From Massilia violaceinigra (GTDB taxonomy: Bacteria > Pseudomonadota > Gammaproteobacteria > Burkholderiales > Burkholderiaceae_D), in the NCBI RefSeq assembly GCF_002752675.1, contig NZ_CP024608.1:3348001-3412000 (forward strand): a stretch of DNA of 64,000 bases, written 5' to 3'. Under the pieces are notes generated by a model that was given only the letters and a program-made list of their open reading frames with translations, was not told the origin of the DNA and ran no database searches. Positions 27,574-37,613 of the stretch are shown here, piece by piece. Within the stretch, counting starts at the first letter, position 1, and every line of letters begins with the position of its first letter. The position numbers and the translations under genes are program-made.

Positions 27574-27733
27574 GCAGGATATTTTCCGATCAATATCGGT
27601 TCTTAAAAAAGTGCATGGCGGACTCGTCCAGCCGCCTTGGGGTATCCCAAAAAAACGTCCGCACCAACAAGGCTGATACTATCAATCCATGCCCGAGGAG
27701 AGTGAAATATCTTCAGCGCCGTTTGGATTTCGA

Positions 27734-28462
27734 TTAGCCAGCCGGCCCTGCAAACTCAAACTCCACCAGCGCATCATCCGGCCAGCTCGCATCGTGCAGC
27801 GGCACCACATACGTCCTCCCGCCGGCTCCCACGGCCGTAGCCGGCGCAGTCTCGCTGCGCTCCCCCGCAACCATGCGATACCCGGCAATCGCCCTTGGCG
27901 CCTGCTGCACCAAATGCACCCGCTTGCTGGTGCACGGCCCGCCGAGCGCCATGAACAGCGTGCGCCTGGCGAACGACAGGTCCTTGCGCTCCACTGCCCA
28001 GCGTACGGCGCATTCGAGCCGTAAATCCCCGAGGCGGCGCGCGTTGGCGCGCACGTCCGGCGTGCGCACGCTCGGGCGCCAGCGGAAGCTGCCTTTCTTG
28101 CGATTGAGGATGATTTCAGCATCCTCATCCAGGGCAGCCTGATCGCGCGGCATCGCGAACGTGCCATCGGCCCCCAGCGGCACGCCGATGCTGGTGTCGT
28201 TGCCCGCAATCCGGATCGTCACGCCCTCGATGCTGATATCTGGCGTACTCGGGCGCAGCAGGAAGCGCAACGCCGCTGACGGAGCCAACGACTGCTTGGC
28301 CTCGAACGCATCGAGCCCGGCAACGAACGCCCGATACGTCTTGAAATCGGGATCGCGCAACGCGTTGATCTGCACCGTCTCGACTTCCTTGACCGCCTCG
28401 GCTTCCTGGGCGGGAGCGATGCCAGCGGCCAGCATCATGGCAATCAGTAATGTGAATTTCAT
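27734..28462 (-). CDS. exported protein of unknown function, last gene of the MacAB-like operon
   Basis: 242 residues from ATG 28462; a longer open frame (28675) runs into the permease gene and is rejected. Signal peptide MKFTLLIAMMLAAGIAPAQ. The mature protein repeats beta-strand patterns (DISIEGVTIRIAGNDTSIGVPLGADGTFAMP; DAEIILNRKKGSFRWRPSVRTPDVRANARRLGDLRLEC) and may be a beta-sandwich. It starts 5 bp after the permease stop, so it is co-expressed with the exporter and could be a cargo or accessory factor. Family not recognised. Confidence 0.8.
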   Translation of the reverse strand: MKFTLLIAMMLAAGIAPAQEAEAVKEVETVQINALRDPDFKTYRAFVAGLDAFEAKQSLAPSAALRFLLRPSTPDISIEGVTIRIAGNDTSIGVPLGADGTFAMPRDQAALDEDAEIILNRKKGSFRWRPSVRTPDVRANARRLGDLRLECAVRWAVERKDLSFARRTLFMALGGPCTSKRVHLVQQAPRAIAGYRMVAGERSETAPATAVGAGGRTYVVPLHDASWPDDALVEFEFAGPAG

Positions 28463-28467
28463 CAAGT

Positions 28468-29687
28468 CTATTCGTAACGTAAGCAATCGACCGGCAGCAG
28501 CCTGGACGCGCGCCGTGCGGGGTAAAAACCGAAGAACACGCCCACCAGGCTGGAGAAGCCGCAGGCAACAATCACCGCGGACAGGGTGATCACGACATCG
28601 AACTTGCCGGTGGCGGTGATCGCGGCCGCCAATCCCATGGCGATGGCAATGCCCACCACGCCGCCAGCGAGGCAAATCACCACCGCTTCGGTCAAAAATT
28701 GCAACAGCACATCGCGCGGCTTAGCACCGATAGCCATGCGGATGCCGATCTCGCGCGTGCGCTCCGTCACCGACACCAGCATGATGTTCATGATGCCGAT
28801 GCCGCCCACCACCAGCGAAATGGCGCCGATCACGCCGAGCATGGCGGCAATGCCGGCGCTGATCTTGCCGGCCGTCTCCGCGAACGAGGCCAGGTTGTCG
28901 ATGCGGAAGTCGTCCGGCTCCTCGAACTTGATGTGATGGCGGTCGCGCAAGGTTTCGTTGATGTCTTCGATGGCGTCCTGCAAGTTGCCGTCCGATTTGC
29001 CCTGCGCCACGACGTAATGCACATTGTCGGGGAAAGGATTGCGGATCAGGTGGGCGCGGGCGGCGGTGATCGGCACCAGCACCAGTTCGGATATATCCGG
29101 CCCGTCGACCTGCTTGCCTTCGCCGTGCAGCACGCCAACGACCTGGAAGGCGACGTTTTCGATGCGGATATATTTGCCGAGCGGGTCCATCTTGTAGAAA
29201 AACTGGTCGGCGACCTTGTGTCCGATGATCACGCTGCGCGAGGCGGCGCGCACGTCGGCCTCGCTGAACACGCTGCCCAGTTCGATCTTCCAGTTGCGGA
29301 TCTTGAACATGGCGGGCGTCACGCCGTGCACGATGCTCGACGACGTTTCATTGCCGACTGCCAGCTTGAAGCCGCCTTGCAGCGCCGGCGCCGCGCCGGA
29401 CAGGCTGGACAGGGAATTCAAGGCGGCCGCGTCGGCCAGGGTCAATGCGGGCGCGGCGCCTGCGCGCATGCGCTGGGCAGCGGCGCGGTTCCCGCCCGGC
29501 GAAATGAACAGCATATTCGTGCCCAGCGCTTCGAGTTCCTTGCCGATGAAGCGCTGCATGCTGTCGCCCAAGGCCAGCAGCAGCACCACCGAGGTGATGC
29601 CGATGATGATGCCGAGCATGGTCAGCGCGGTGCGCAGGCGGTTCGCGCTCATCGAGCGGAACGCTTCGATCACAACCTGGAAGAAAT

Positions 29688-29691
<4 letters not shown>
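28468..29691 (-). CDS. ABC exporter permease, MacB type
   Basis: 407 residues: one N-terminal transmembrane helix (LTMLGIIIGITSVVLLLALG), a large periplasmic MacB_PCD domain, and three C-terminal helices with the FtsX-like pattern (GGIGIMNIMLVSVTERTREIGIRMAIGA). This is the mechanotransmission ABC architecture, here with the ATPase as a separate gene. It begins inside the last codons of the ATPase gene (4-bp overlap). Works with the adaptor encoded by the first gene and an outer-membrane factor not found in the operon. Confidence 0.94.
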
Positions 29692-30451
<760 letters not shown>

Positions 30452-30452
<1 letters not shown>

Positions 30453-31672
30453 CAGAATTCGCTCTTGGCGCTGGCGTTGGCGCGCGTGATGACTTTATCG
30501 CCCTTTTTCAGCTCACCCGACAGCACTTCGGTGTAGCGGAAGTTGGACAGGCCGATCTTGATGTCGACCGGTTTGGCATCGTTCTTCTCGTCGAGCTTGT
30601 AGATCTTGAAGATGCGCGCCGTTTCGCTCTTGCTGCGGAAGGTGATGTCCTCATCCTCGGCCGGCGGCGGCACCGCCGGGGCGGTTTTGCCGTCGGCCTT
30701 CTGTTTTTTCTGTTCCTTTTCCAGCTCTTCATCGCTGAGGCGGAAACGCAGGGCGGCCGTGGGAATGCGCAGCACGTTGGGGCGGTTGCCGACCACCAGG
30801 CGCACCTGGGCCGTCATGCCGGGTTTGAGCAACTCTTCCTTATTTTCCACATCGAGCACGACGTTGTAGGTGACCACGTTTTGCACCACGTTCGCCGCCA
30901 GGCGGAACTGGCGCATGGTGGCCGCAAATTCGCGGTCGGGATAGGCGTCGACCACGAAGTGGGCCGGCTGGCCATCTTTCAGCGCGCCGACGTCGGCTTC
31001 CGAGACGCTGGTGTCGATCTGCATCTTGGTCAGATCCTTGGCGATCTGAAACAGGTTGGGTGTGGTGAAGGAGGCCGCCACCGTCTGGCCCAGGTCGATC
31101 GTGCGCTTGATGACGACGCCATCGATGGGGGCGCGGATGACGCTGTTGTCGAGGTCGGCCTGGGCGCGCGCCAGTTGCGCTTCGGACAGCTTGATATTGG
31201 CCTTGGCCACGTCCAGCTCGCGGCGCGCCTGGTCCAGGGTCAGGCCGGAGACGTAGTTCTGGGCCACCAGCCGTTCATTGCGCTCGAAGTTCGCTTGCGC
31301 CAGGCGCATCGAAGCCTGGGCCGAGGCCAGTCCGGCTTCGACCTGGCGGATCTGGGCGTTGAAGATGGTCGGGTCGAGTTTCAGCAGCACCTGGCCCTTT
31401 TTCACGTGGTCGTTGAAGTCGGCCTTGAGCTCGACCACCGTGCCCGATACTTGCGAGCCGACATTGATCAGCGCCACTGGGTTGATGGTGCCGGTGGCCG
31501 TGACGGTCTGCGTGATGGTACCGGTGTCGACTGGCGCGGAACGGTAGCGCGACTCGGGGATGACCGGCGGTTTTTTCGATTGCAGGTAGACAGCGCCGGC
31601 GGCGCCGGCAGCGAGCACGGCGATCAGGATGGCTACGCGTTTCCGGGTGAATAATGTCATTGGCTTCAACAA
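30452..31672 (-). CDS. periplasmic adaptor of the MacAB-like exporter (HlyD/MacA family)
   Basis: 406 residues; one N-terminal transmembrane anchor (VAILIAVLAAGAAGAVYL), a barrel-sandwich domain split by a coiled-coil hairpin (residues about 95-180, RQVEAGLASAQASMRLAQANF) and beta-barrel domains. A charged insert (ELEKEQKKQKADGKTAPAVP) sits near residue 310, where typical MacA has a shorter loop. ATG 31660 (MTLFTRKRVAIL) is an alternative start. First gene of the four-gene operon. Confidence 0.93.
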
Positions 31673-31718
31673 GTCTGGCGCGGTAGCGCGACGTCGTAGT
31701 GTCCGCCATTTGTGCTAG

Positions 31719-31991
31719 TTAGGCAACATGCATACGTGAAACTTTTTGTTGCATGGGGCAAATGTCGGCGATGCCGATCACGTTGTGCAGGCGCGCCATG
31801 AACAGGTCGAGCAGGTCGGGGTCGGCGGCGCGCAGATTCAGGAAGATGGTGTCCTTGCTTGCGCAGCTGTCGAGCTCCAGCGCGGCCAGTTGCAGGCCCC
31901 CGCGGCGGGCGATGGCCAGCACGGCTTCGAGGGTGTCCAGGGTGGCCGTCTTGGGGACCGAAAAACTCAGGGGGAGGTGGCTATCGTTCAT
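31719..31991 (-). CDS. small ACT-domain protein (IlvM/acetolactate synthase small-subunit-like)
   Basis: 90 residues from ATG 31991 (MNDSHLPLSFSVPKTATLDTLEAVLAIARRGGL), chosen because the longer frame runs through the Lrp promoter. It has a single ACT fold: betaalphabeta with DTIFLNLRAADPDLLDLFMARLHNVIGIADI, like E. coli IlvM. No acetolactate synthase large-subunit gene is adjacent, so it is an orphan. It faces the Lrp/AsnC regulator gene across 127 bp, suggesting amino-acid-responsive control. Confidence 0.8.
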   Translation of the reverse strand: MNDSHLPLSFSVPKTATLDTLEAVLAIARRGGLQLAALELDSCASKDTIFLNLRAADPDLLDLFMARLHNVIGIADICPMQQKVSRMHVA

Positions 31992-32118
31992 GTCGAAAGG
32001 ATATCCGGAGGGCTGCGGAATAGGCTTTTGAAGTGAGGCCTGGTTTGCGGTTTGATGGAAGATTCTTCTGCTGTGGATGTGGTATCGTGATAATTCTTCT
32101 TTAGAGGTGCCAAAAGCC

Positions 32119-32586
32119 ATGAATGCTCCCGAACTTGATGAGATTGACCGCAAGATCTTGCGCGAGCTGCGCCGTGACGGGCGGATTTCAAATACGCAGC
32201 TTGCCGAGAAGATCGGCCTGTCGGCGTCCCCATGCTGGAACCGCGTGCGGCAGATGGAAGAGGCGGGGGTGATCGAAGGCTATACGGTGCTGCTGAGCCA
32301 AAAGGCGCTGGGCGTGCCCGATACGGTGATGATCGAGGTGACCCTGGACCGGCACGACGACGATACCTTCGAGAGTTTCGGACAGGCGCTGGCCGATATG
32401 CCGGAAGTGCTGGAGGCGTATTTACTGACCGGGGAGTACGATTACCTGATCAAGGTGGCGGTGGCGGGGACGGCGGGGTACGAGGAGTTTTTGCGGCGCA
32501 GGTTGTACAAGCTGCCGGGATTGCGGCACAGCAGGTCGACGTTTGTGTTGAGGGTGATGAAGCGGAGTTATTCGCCGGAGCCGTAG
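32119..32586 (+). CDS. Lrp/AsnC family transcriptional regulator
   Basis: 155 residues from ATG 32119, with AGAGGTG upstream; the frame is open 14 codons further up without homology. N-terminal winged HTH (LDEIDRKILRELRRDGRISNTQLAEKIGLSASPCWNRVRQME) and C-terminal RAM/AsnC ligand domain (TGEYDYLIKVAVAGTAGYEEFL). Probable regulator of the divergent ACT-domain gene and perhaps others; effector amino acid unknown. Confidence 0.93.
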   Translation: MNAPELDEIDRKILRELRRDGRISNTQLAEKIGLSASPCWNRVRQMEEAGVIEGYTVLLSQKALGVPDTVMIEVTLDRHDDDTFESFGQALADMPEVLEAYLLTGEYDYLIKVAVAGTAGYEEFLRRRLYKLPGLRHSRSTFVLRVMKRSYSPEP

Positions 32587-32591
32587 CCTCT

Positions 32592-32618
32592 GTCGTTCCT
32601 GGCAATGCCAGGAACGAC
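32592..32618. terminator. perfect palindrome after the lrp-like gene
   Basis: 13-bp arms (GTCGTTCCTGGCA / TGCCAGGAACGAC) around a single A, six bases after the stop and nine before the end of the convergent diguanylate cyclase gene. A near-identical hairpin occurs at 61761-61788, so it is a short member of the dispersed repeat family. It probably acts as a bidirectional terminator, though there is no T-run. Confidence 0.6.
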
Positions 32619-32626
32619 GGGTACGC

Positions 32627-33592
32627 TTACGGCGAACTAAACCTCACCACCCGGTTCCGTCCCGCACCTTTGGCCATGTACAGCGCCCGGTCCGCTTCGC
32701 CCAGCAGCGCGGCGATATCGCCCGAATTTTCCAGCGCGTGCGTCGCCAGGCCAATGCTCACCGTCACATACCCAGTCAGCTCGGTCTTGGCATGCGGAAT
32801 CGCCAAAGCGGCAATGCGCTCGCGCATCTTCTCGGCCAGTACCTGGCTGTGTTCAGCCGTCATCTCCGGCAGGATCACGGCGAATTCTTCACCGCCGTAG
32901 CGGGCAATCAGGTCGGCCGGCCGCTGCAGCATGGCCGCCAGCGCGTGCGCCACCTTGATCAGGGTGTCATCCCCCTGCTGGTGCCCGTAATGGTCGTTGT
33001 ACGGCTTGAAGAAATCGATATCGATCATCAGCAGCGACAGCGGCGTGCCGGAGCGCTTCGCGCGCCGCATTTCCTTTTCCATCGCCACATCGAAATGGCG
33101 CCGGTTGGCAATCCCGGTCAGGCCGTCCGAAAACGTCTGCGAGCGCAGTTCGAGTGCCTGTTCGCGCAGCAGCCGTTCGCGGTGGACGGCTACGCTCACG
33201 TCCGTAATCTGGATCAGGCAATGGCGCTCCAGACCCGGTACGTCGAGCGGCGTCACGGCGACGGCCTGCTGCATGCGTTCGCCCGCCTCGCGCGCCGCGG
33301 CGTTGACGAACAGCGCAAACGGCGCCTTGTGCAAGGTTTGCGACAACACCGATGGAAAATTGTCGCGCAGCGCCTGGCGCACGGCGCCGTCGATGCGCTT
33401 GCCGCCCAGTTCGGGGAACAGGACAAAAAAATCCTGCCCCACCACACTCTCGGCCGGCAAGTCCGAATACTGGCTCATCCAGCGGTTCCACACCACCACG
33501 CGCCGAGCATGGTCGAGCACGATCGTGCCCAGATTGATCGCGCCGAGCACGCTTTCAAGCATGCCCTGGCCAGGTGCCGCGGCGTCTGCCAT
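32627..33592 (-). CDS. diguanylate cyclase with N-terminal PAS domain
   Basis: 321 residues from ATG 33592, one base after the CheC-like stop; an earlier ATG (33619) is possible. A PAS-like domain (LGAINLGTIVLDHARRVVVWNRWMSQYSD) and a helical linker precede a GGDEF domain with intact active site RYGGEEFAV and an RxxD inhibitory site (RPAD) five residues upstream. It should make cyclic-di-GMP from two GTP. Third gene of a CheY-CheC-GGDEF operon, so its output is probably tied to chemotaxis-type phospho-signalling. Confidence 0.93.
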   Translation of the reverse strand: MADAAAPGQGMLESVLGAINLGTIVLDHARRVVVWNRWMSQYSDLPAESVVGQDFFVLFPELGGKRIDGAVRQALRDNFPSVLSQTLHKAPFALFVNAAAREAGERMQQAVAVTPLDVPGLERHCLIQITDVSVAVHRERLLREQALELRSQTFSDGLTGIANRRHFDVAMEKEMRRAKRSGTPLSLLMIDIDFFKPYNDHYGHQQGDDTLIKVAHALAAMLQRPADLIARYGGEEFAVILPEMTAEHSQVLAEKMRERIAALAIPHAKTELTGYVTVSIGLATHALENSGDIAALLGEADRALYMAKGAGRNRVVRFSSP

Positions 33593-33593
33593 G

Positions 33594-34220
33594 TCAGGCC
33601 GGACCCATGATCTTGGCAAGGTAGCGGTCGACCTGGTCTTGCAGGTCCTGGAGCGCGGTCAGGTCGAGGATGAAGGCCACATAGCCGTGGATCTGGTGTT
33701 TTTCGAGGATGAAGTCGATATGCAGCATCAGCACCACGGTATCGCCCTGGCCGCCGGTGGCGCTCAGGATTTCCTCGCTGGTGCCCACGTGGTACTCGGG
33801 CAGGGACCCGCTCAGTTCTTGCGCAAAAATATTGGCCAGGGTGCCGACGCAGGAGTTGAGAATGATGTTGCCGATCTCGCTCAGCGCTTCCTGCTCCATC
33901 TCCGTCAATTCCTTGAGCGGCACCGACTCGCCCACCATCAGGCGCACGATATCGAGGCTCTTGTCCTCGGGGAACATCAAAATGGCTTCGGTCTTGAACG
34001 CACCTTCGTAGTGCTGGCTGACGCCGCACACGCGCGAACTGTCCTTGTTGCCGAGCATCTCAGCGGCTTCCGCACGGTTGAGGAAGCTGATCGACGGTAC
34101 CGACATCGTCACTTCTTCATTGACGATCTCGCTCATCGACTTGGCCGCGTGGCCTACGCCGATGTTGAAGATCTCGACCAGCGCATCGTGCTGCAGTTCG
34201 CTGAGATTGAACATGGTCAC
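33594..34220 (-). CDS. CheC-family (CheC/CheX-like) phosphatase
   Basis: 208 residues. It carries both CheC active-site helices: D12-xxx-E16-xx-N19 (DALVEIFN) and E111-xxx-E115-xx-N118 (EALSEIGN). CheC proteins remove the phosphate from CheY-like receivers. Its start overlaps the stop of the receiver gene (ATGA), so the adjacent CheY-like protein is the natural substrate. Classical cheA/cheW are absent nearby; this looks like a stand-alone signalling module. Confidence 0.9.
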   Translation of the reverse strand: MTMFNLSELQHDALVEIFNIGVGHAAKSMSEIVNEEVTMSVPSISFLNRAEAAEMLGNKDSSRVCGVSQHYEGAFKTEAILMFPEDKSLDIVRLMVGESVPLKELTEMEQEALSEIGNIILNSCVGTLANIFAQELSGSLPEYHVGTSEEILSATGGQGDTVVLMLHIDFILEKHQIHGYVAFILDLTALQDLQDQVDRYLAKIMGPA

Positions 34221-34582
34221 TCCAGGGCGCCGATCAGGGCATGAATGCGCGTTTCGGTGATGGGTTTTTCCATGAAGCCGATGCCCAGTTCGGTGGCGCG
34301 GCTACGGGTGGCGTTCTGGACGTTGGCGGTGACGAGCGAAATATGGGCGTCCGGACAGGCGGCGCGCAGGTGCTCGGCAGCGGCCAGGCCGCCCATGCCA
34401 GGCATGTTGACGTCGATGAGAATCAGAACGGGGGACAGGGTTTTCACCTTCTCGATGGCTTCTTCGCCGGTGCCGGCTTCTTCCACCTTCCAGTCGGGTT
34501 GCCGGCTGAGGATGAATTGGCGCGCCATCAGCCGCGATACTCGGCTGTCATCGACGACAAGGACCGTTTTCGTTTCGTTCAT
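34217..34582 (-). CDS. CheY-like single-domain response regulator
   Basis: 121 residues forming only a receiver domain: acidic pocket D11-D12, phospho-acceptor D57 (LILIDVNMPGMGG), switch Thr85 and Lys106 (MEKPI). No output domain, so it must act through partners, most simply the CheC-like phosphatase and diguanylate cyclase encoded in the same operon. First gene of that operon. Confidence 0.94.
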   Translation of the reverse strand: MNETKTVLVVDDSRVSRLMARQFILSRQPDWKVEEAGTGEEAIEKVKTLSPVLILIDVNMPGMGGLAAAEHLRAACPDAHISLVTANVQNATRSRATELGIGFMEKPITETRIHALIGALE

Positions 34583-34780
34583 GTCACTTTCCCAGAGAAT
34601 CTATGCATCGAGGCATTTTCGCATAGATTCCACCCCGTATAGGTAAAACGGACCAGCCGTGCCCGCGACTTGGTTACGTTCATGCGACATGGCAACAAAA
34701 TTGGGCAGGAAAGGTGTATTGGCGAGGTGCGATCCGTTAAAATAAGAGCATTCCTTCTTTTTCTCCCCTTATTTTCTGAC

Positions 34781-35458
34781 ATGACTCAAGACGAATTGAA
34801 ACAAGCCGTGGCCCGCGCCGCCATCGCCTACGTGGTTGACGGCGAGATCATCGGCGTTGGCACGGGCTCCACCGCCAATTTCTTCATCGATGAGCTGGCC
34901 ACCATCAAGGACCGCATCAAGGGTACGGTGGCCTCGTCCGAAGCGACCGCGGCGCGCCTGCGCGGCCACGGCATTGCCGTGTACGACCTGAACGACGTGA
35001 CCGACATCGCCGTCTACATCGACGGCGCCGACGAGATCACCGCCAGCGGCGCCATGATCAAGGGCGGCGGGGCAGCCCTGACGCGCGAGAAAATCGTCGC
35101 TTCCGTGTCGCGCCAGTTCGTCTGCATCGCCGACGGCTCCAAGCTGGTGCAGACCATGGGCGCCTTTGCGCTGCCGGTCGAAGTGCTGCCGATGGCGCGC
35201 GCGGCCGTGATGCGGCGCCTTGCGGCCCTGGGCGGCCAGCCGCGCCTGCGCCTCAAAGCAGGCACCGAACAAGCTTTCATTACCGATAACGGCGGCGAAA
35301 TCATCGACGTGGCGGGTCTGTCGATCACCGATCCGGTCGGGCTGGAGCAACAGATCAACCAGATCGTCGGCGTCATCGCCGTCGGCCTGTTTGCCCAGCG
35401 CGGGGCCGATGTGTGCCTGCTGGGAACAAGCGAAGGCGTCAAGACGCTGACGTTTTAA
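34781..35458 (+). CDS. rpiA: ribose-5-phosphate isomerase A
   Basis: 225 residues from ATG 34781 ([18 protein letters not shown]); longer frames upstream lack homology. Motifs [23 protein letters not shown] and [11 protein letters not shown] form the active site of RpiA (Asp/Glu/Lys). It interconverts ribose-5-phosphate and ribulose-5-phosphate, complementing zwf and tal of the sugar block. Appears monocistronic. Confidence 0.97.
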   Translation: MTQDELKQAVARAAIAYVVDGEIIGVGTGSTANFFIDELATIKDRIKGTVASSEATAARLRGHGIAVYDLNDVTDIAVYIDGADEITASGAMIKGGGAALTREKIVASVSRQFVCIADGSKLVQTMGAFALPVEVLPMARAAVMRRLAALGGQPRLRLKAGTEQAFITDNGGEIIDVAGLSITDPVGLEQQINQIVGVIAVGLFAQRGADVCLLGTSEGVKTLTF

Positions 35459-35533
35459 GCCATACAAGACATCGATTCGGCAAGAAATCGATCAAACATG
35501 AAGTTAAAGAAGTAGTTCAACGACGGGGATAAC

Positions 35534-35878
35534 ATGAAGCGATTGCTTTTGGCGGTGATGTGTGTGGCGGTGCTGGGCGGCTGTTCGTCGGCCAGGAAAC
35601 AAAAAGTCGCGGCGCGGCAAGCGCCGGTGAAGGTGGCCGTCGCGCCAGTGCAAGCACCAGCGCTCGACGCCAAGGGCCAGCCGATCGCGCACGTGCCGTT
35701 CCGCCCCGGCATTTCGTCGGTAACGGTGGAAAACATGGCCAAGAAGCAGGGTTGTAAGGGCGGCGTGGGTGCCGGCCTGATGACGCCGCCGGGTCCGGTC
35801 GAGGTGTATCGCATGGTGTGCGATAACCGTACCATTTTCCAGGCCAAGTGCGAATTGCGTCAGTGTAAGCCGATTTGA
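35534..35878 (+). CDS. small lipoprotein of unknown function
   Basis: 114 residues with a classical lipoprotein signal (MKRLLLAVMCVAVLGGCSS). A Lys/Ala/Val/Pro linker is followed by a conserved-looking C-terminal domain with four Cys (KKQGCKGG, YRMVCDN, FQAKCELRQCKPI) that could form two disulphides. It follows rpiA by 75 bp. Family not recognised. Confidence 0.8.
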   Translation: MKRLLLAVMCVAVLGGCSSARKQKVAARQAPVKVAVAPVQAPALDAKGQPIAHVPFRPGISSVTVENMAKKQGCKGGVGAGLMTPPGPVEVYRMVCDNRTIFQAKCELRQCKPI

Positions 35879-35941
35879 AGCAGATCTGATGAAAGCTGGC
35901 GCGGCCCGGAGAGGGCGCGCGCCAGTTTGCTGAAGGCTTGC

Positions 35942-36214
35942 TCAGTCCGCTGGTGGGACGTAGCCTTGGGCAGCGTCGGCGCCATCGCCGAAGAAATGCT
36001 TTTCCATCTGCGTGGCCAGGTATTTGCGCGCGCGCTGGTCGGCCAGGTTCAGGCGGTTTTCATTGACCAGCATGGTCTGGTGCTTGAGCCATGCCGCCCA
36101 GGCTTCCTTCGACACCGATTCCCAGATTTTCTTGCCCAGCTCGCCCGGGTAAGGCGGGAAGTCGAGTCCTTCGGCTTCCTTGTTCAGTTTGATGCAATGG
36201 ACGGTGCGAGCCAT
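35942..36214 (-). CDS. yggX: Fe(2+)-trafficking/oxidative damage protection protein YggX
   Basis: 90 residues beginning [39 protein letters not shown], the diagnostic YggX pattern with its single N-terminal Cys. Protects iron-sulphur clusters and moves iron in the cytosol. It lies 35 bp after argA on the same strand and is likely co-transcribed with it. Confidence 0.95.
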   Translation of the reverse strand: MARTVHCIKLNKEAEGLDFPPYPGELGKKIWESVSKEAWAAWLKHQTMLVNENRLNLADQRARKYLATQMEKHFFGDGADAAQGYVPPAD

Positions 36215-36249
36215 GTGTACTCCTCAAGCGGATAAGTGTAAAGGCGTGA

Positions 36250-37560
36250 TTATAAAGACTTAATCAGCACTTGGGATTTGCGCTGCCAGTTATACATATG
36301 CTGGCGATCCTTGGGCAAGGCGTCGACCGTGGCCGGCTTGAAGCCGCGCTTCTGGAACCAGTGCGAGGTGCGCGTGGTGAGCACGAACAGCTGCTTGAGG
36401 CCGGCCGCACGGGCGCGGTTTTCCACGTGCTTGAGGATACGCTCGCCGTCGCCCTGGGCCTGCACTTCGGGGTTCACCGTCAGGCAGGCCATTTCGCCCA
36501 TTTTCGATTCCGGGAACGGATACAGGGCGGCGCAGCCGAAGATCACGCCATCGTGCTCGATCACGGAGAACTGGTCGATCTCGCGTTCGATCAGTTCGCG
36601 TCCGCGCTTGACCAGGGTGCCGTCGGCTTCGAGCGGCTCGATCAGCTTGATAATGCCGCCCACGTCTTCAATGGTGGCACGGCGCAGGCTTTCCAGGTTT
36701 TCGTGGCTGATCATGGTGCCCACGCCATCGTGGGTGAACAGTTCGAGCAGGGCCGAACCGTCCATCTCGAACGGCACGATGTGGGCGCGCGGCACGCCGC
36801 TGTTGCAGGCCTTGATGGCGTGCTGCAGGTAGAACGCGGCGTCGGGCGGCAAAAAGCCCGCCTGCAGCACGGCTTCGGCCTGGTGCGAGGACAGTTCGCG
36901 GATTTCGGCGCCGCCTTCGTCAACCATCATCGGCGTTTCGGTGATGAACACGAGTTTGTCGGCGTGCAGGGCAATCGCGGCCGACACGGCCACGTCTTCC
37001 ATGGTCAGGTTGAACGCTTCGCCGGTCGGCGAGAAGCCGAGCGGCGAGAGCAGCACCGGGCTGTCGGTGGCCAGGATCGCGTGGATGGTTTCGGCGGCGA
37101 TCTTGCGCGGCATGCCGGTCAGTTCGAGGTCGACGCCATCGATCACGCCAAGCGGGCGCGCGGTGACGAAGTTACCTGAGATGATGCGGATGGCGGCGTG
37201 CGCCATCGGCGTGTTGGGCAAACCCTGGCTGAAGGCGGCCTCGATGTCGAGGCGCAGTTCGCCGGCCGCTTCTTTCGCGCATTCGAGGGCGGCGGTGTCG
37301 GTGATGCGGATGCCGTTGTGAAAACGGCCTTCGACGTTCCGCAGCGCGAGCTGCTCGGCGACCTGGGGCCGCGAGCCGTGCACGATCACCACGCGGATAT
37401 CGAGGGCGACGAGCAGCGACAAATCCTGGGCCAGCACCGGCAGCGCGCCGGCGGTGACGAGTTCACCCGGAAAGGCGACCACGAAGGTCTTGCCACGGAA
37501 CGCGTGGATGTACGGCGCGACTGAGCGCAGCCATTGGACGAATTGGTTAGGGGTTTCCAT
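36250..37560 (-). CDS. argA: N-acetylglutamate synthase
   Basis: First committed step of arginine synthesis. 436 residues from ATG 37560 (METPNQFVQWLRSVAPYIHAFRGKTFVV); ATG 37569 is three codons upstream. The much longer open frame to 37911 is antisense to hrpA and rejected. N-terminal amino-acid-kinase fold (VVIVHGSRPQVAEQL, where arginine feedback acts) and a C-terminal GNAT acetyltransferase domain (CLTVNPEVQAQGDGERILKHVENRARAAGLKQLFVLT). Divergent from hrpA. Confidence 0.95.
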   Translation of the reverse strand: METPNQFVQWLRSVAPYIHAFRGKTFVVAFPGELVTAGALPVLAQDLSLLVALDIRVVIVHGSRPQVAEQLALRNVEGRFHNGIRITDTAALECAKEAAGELRLDIEAAFSQGLPNTPMAHAAIRIISGNFVTARPLGVIDGVDLELTGMPRKIAAETIHAILATDSPVLLSPLGFSPTGEAFNLTMEDVAVSAAIALHADKLVFITETPMMVDEGGAEIRELSSHQAEAVLQAGFLPPDAAFYLQHAIKACNSGVPRAHIVPFEMDGSALLELFTHDGVGTMISHENLESLRRATIEDVGGIIKLIEPLEADGTLVKRGRELIEREIDQFSVIEHDGVIFGCAALYPFPESKMGEMACLTVNPEVQAQGDGERILKHVENRARAAGLKQLFVLTTRTSHWFQKRGFKPATVDALPKDRQHMYNWQRKSQVLIKSL

Positions 37561-37613
37561 TTGGCGCATTATAATTCGCTGCGCGACTTGCGCGCTAAAT
37601 TCATGTAAAAACA

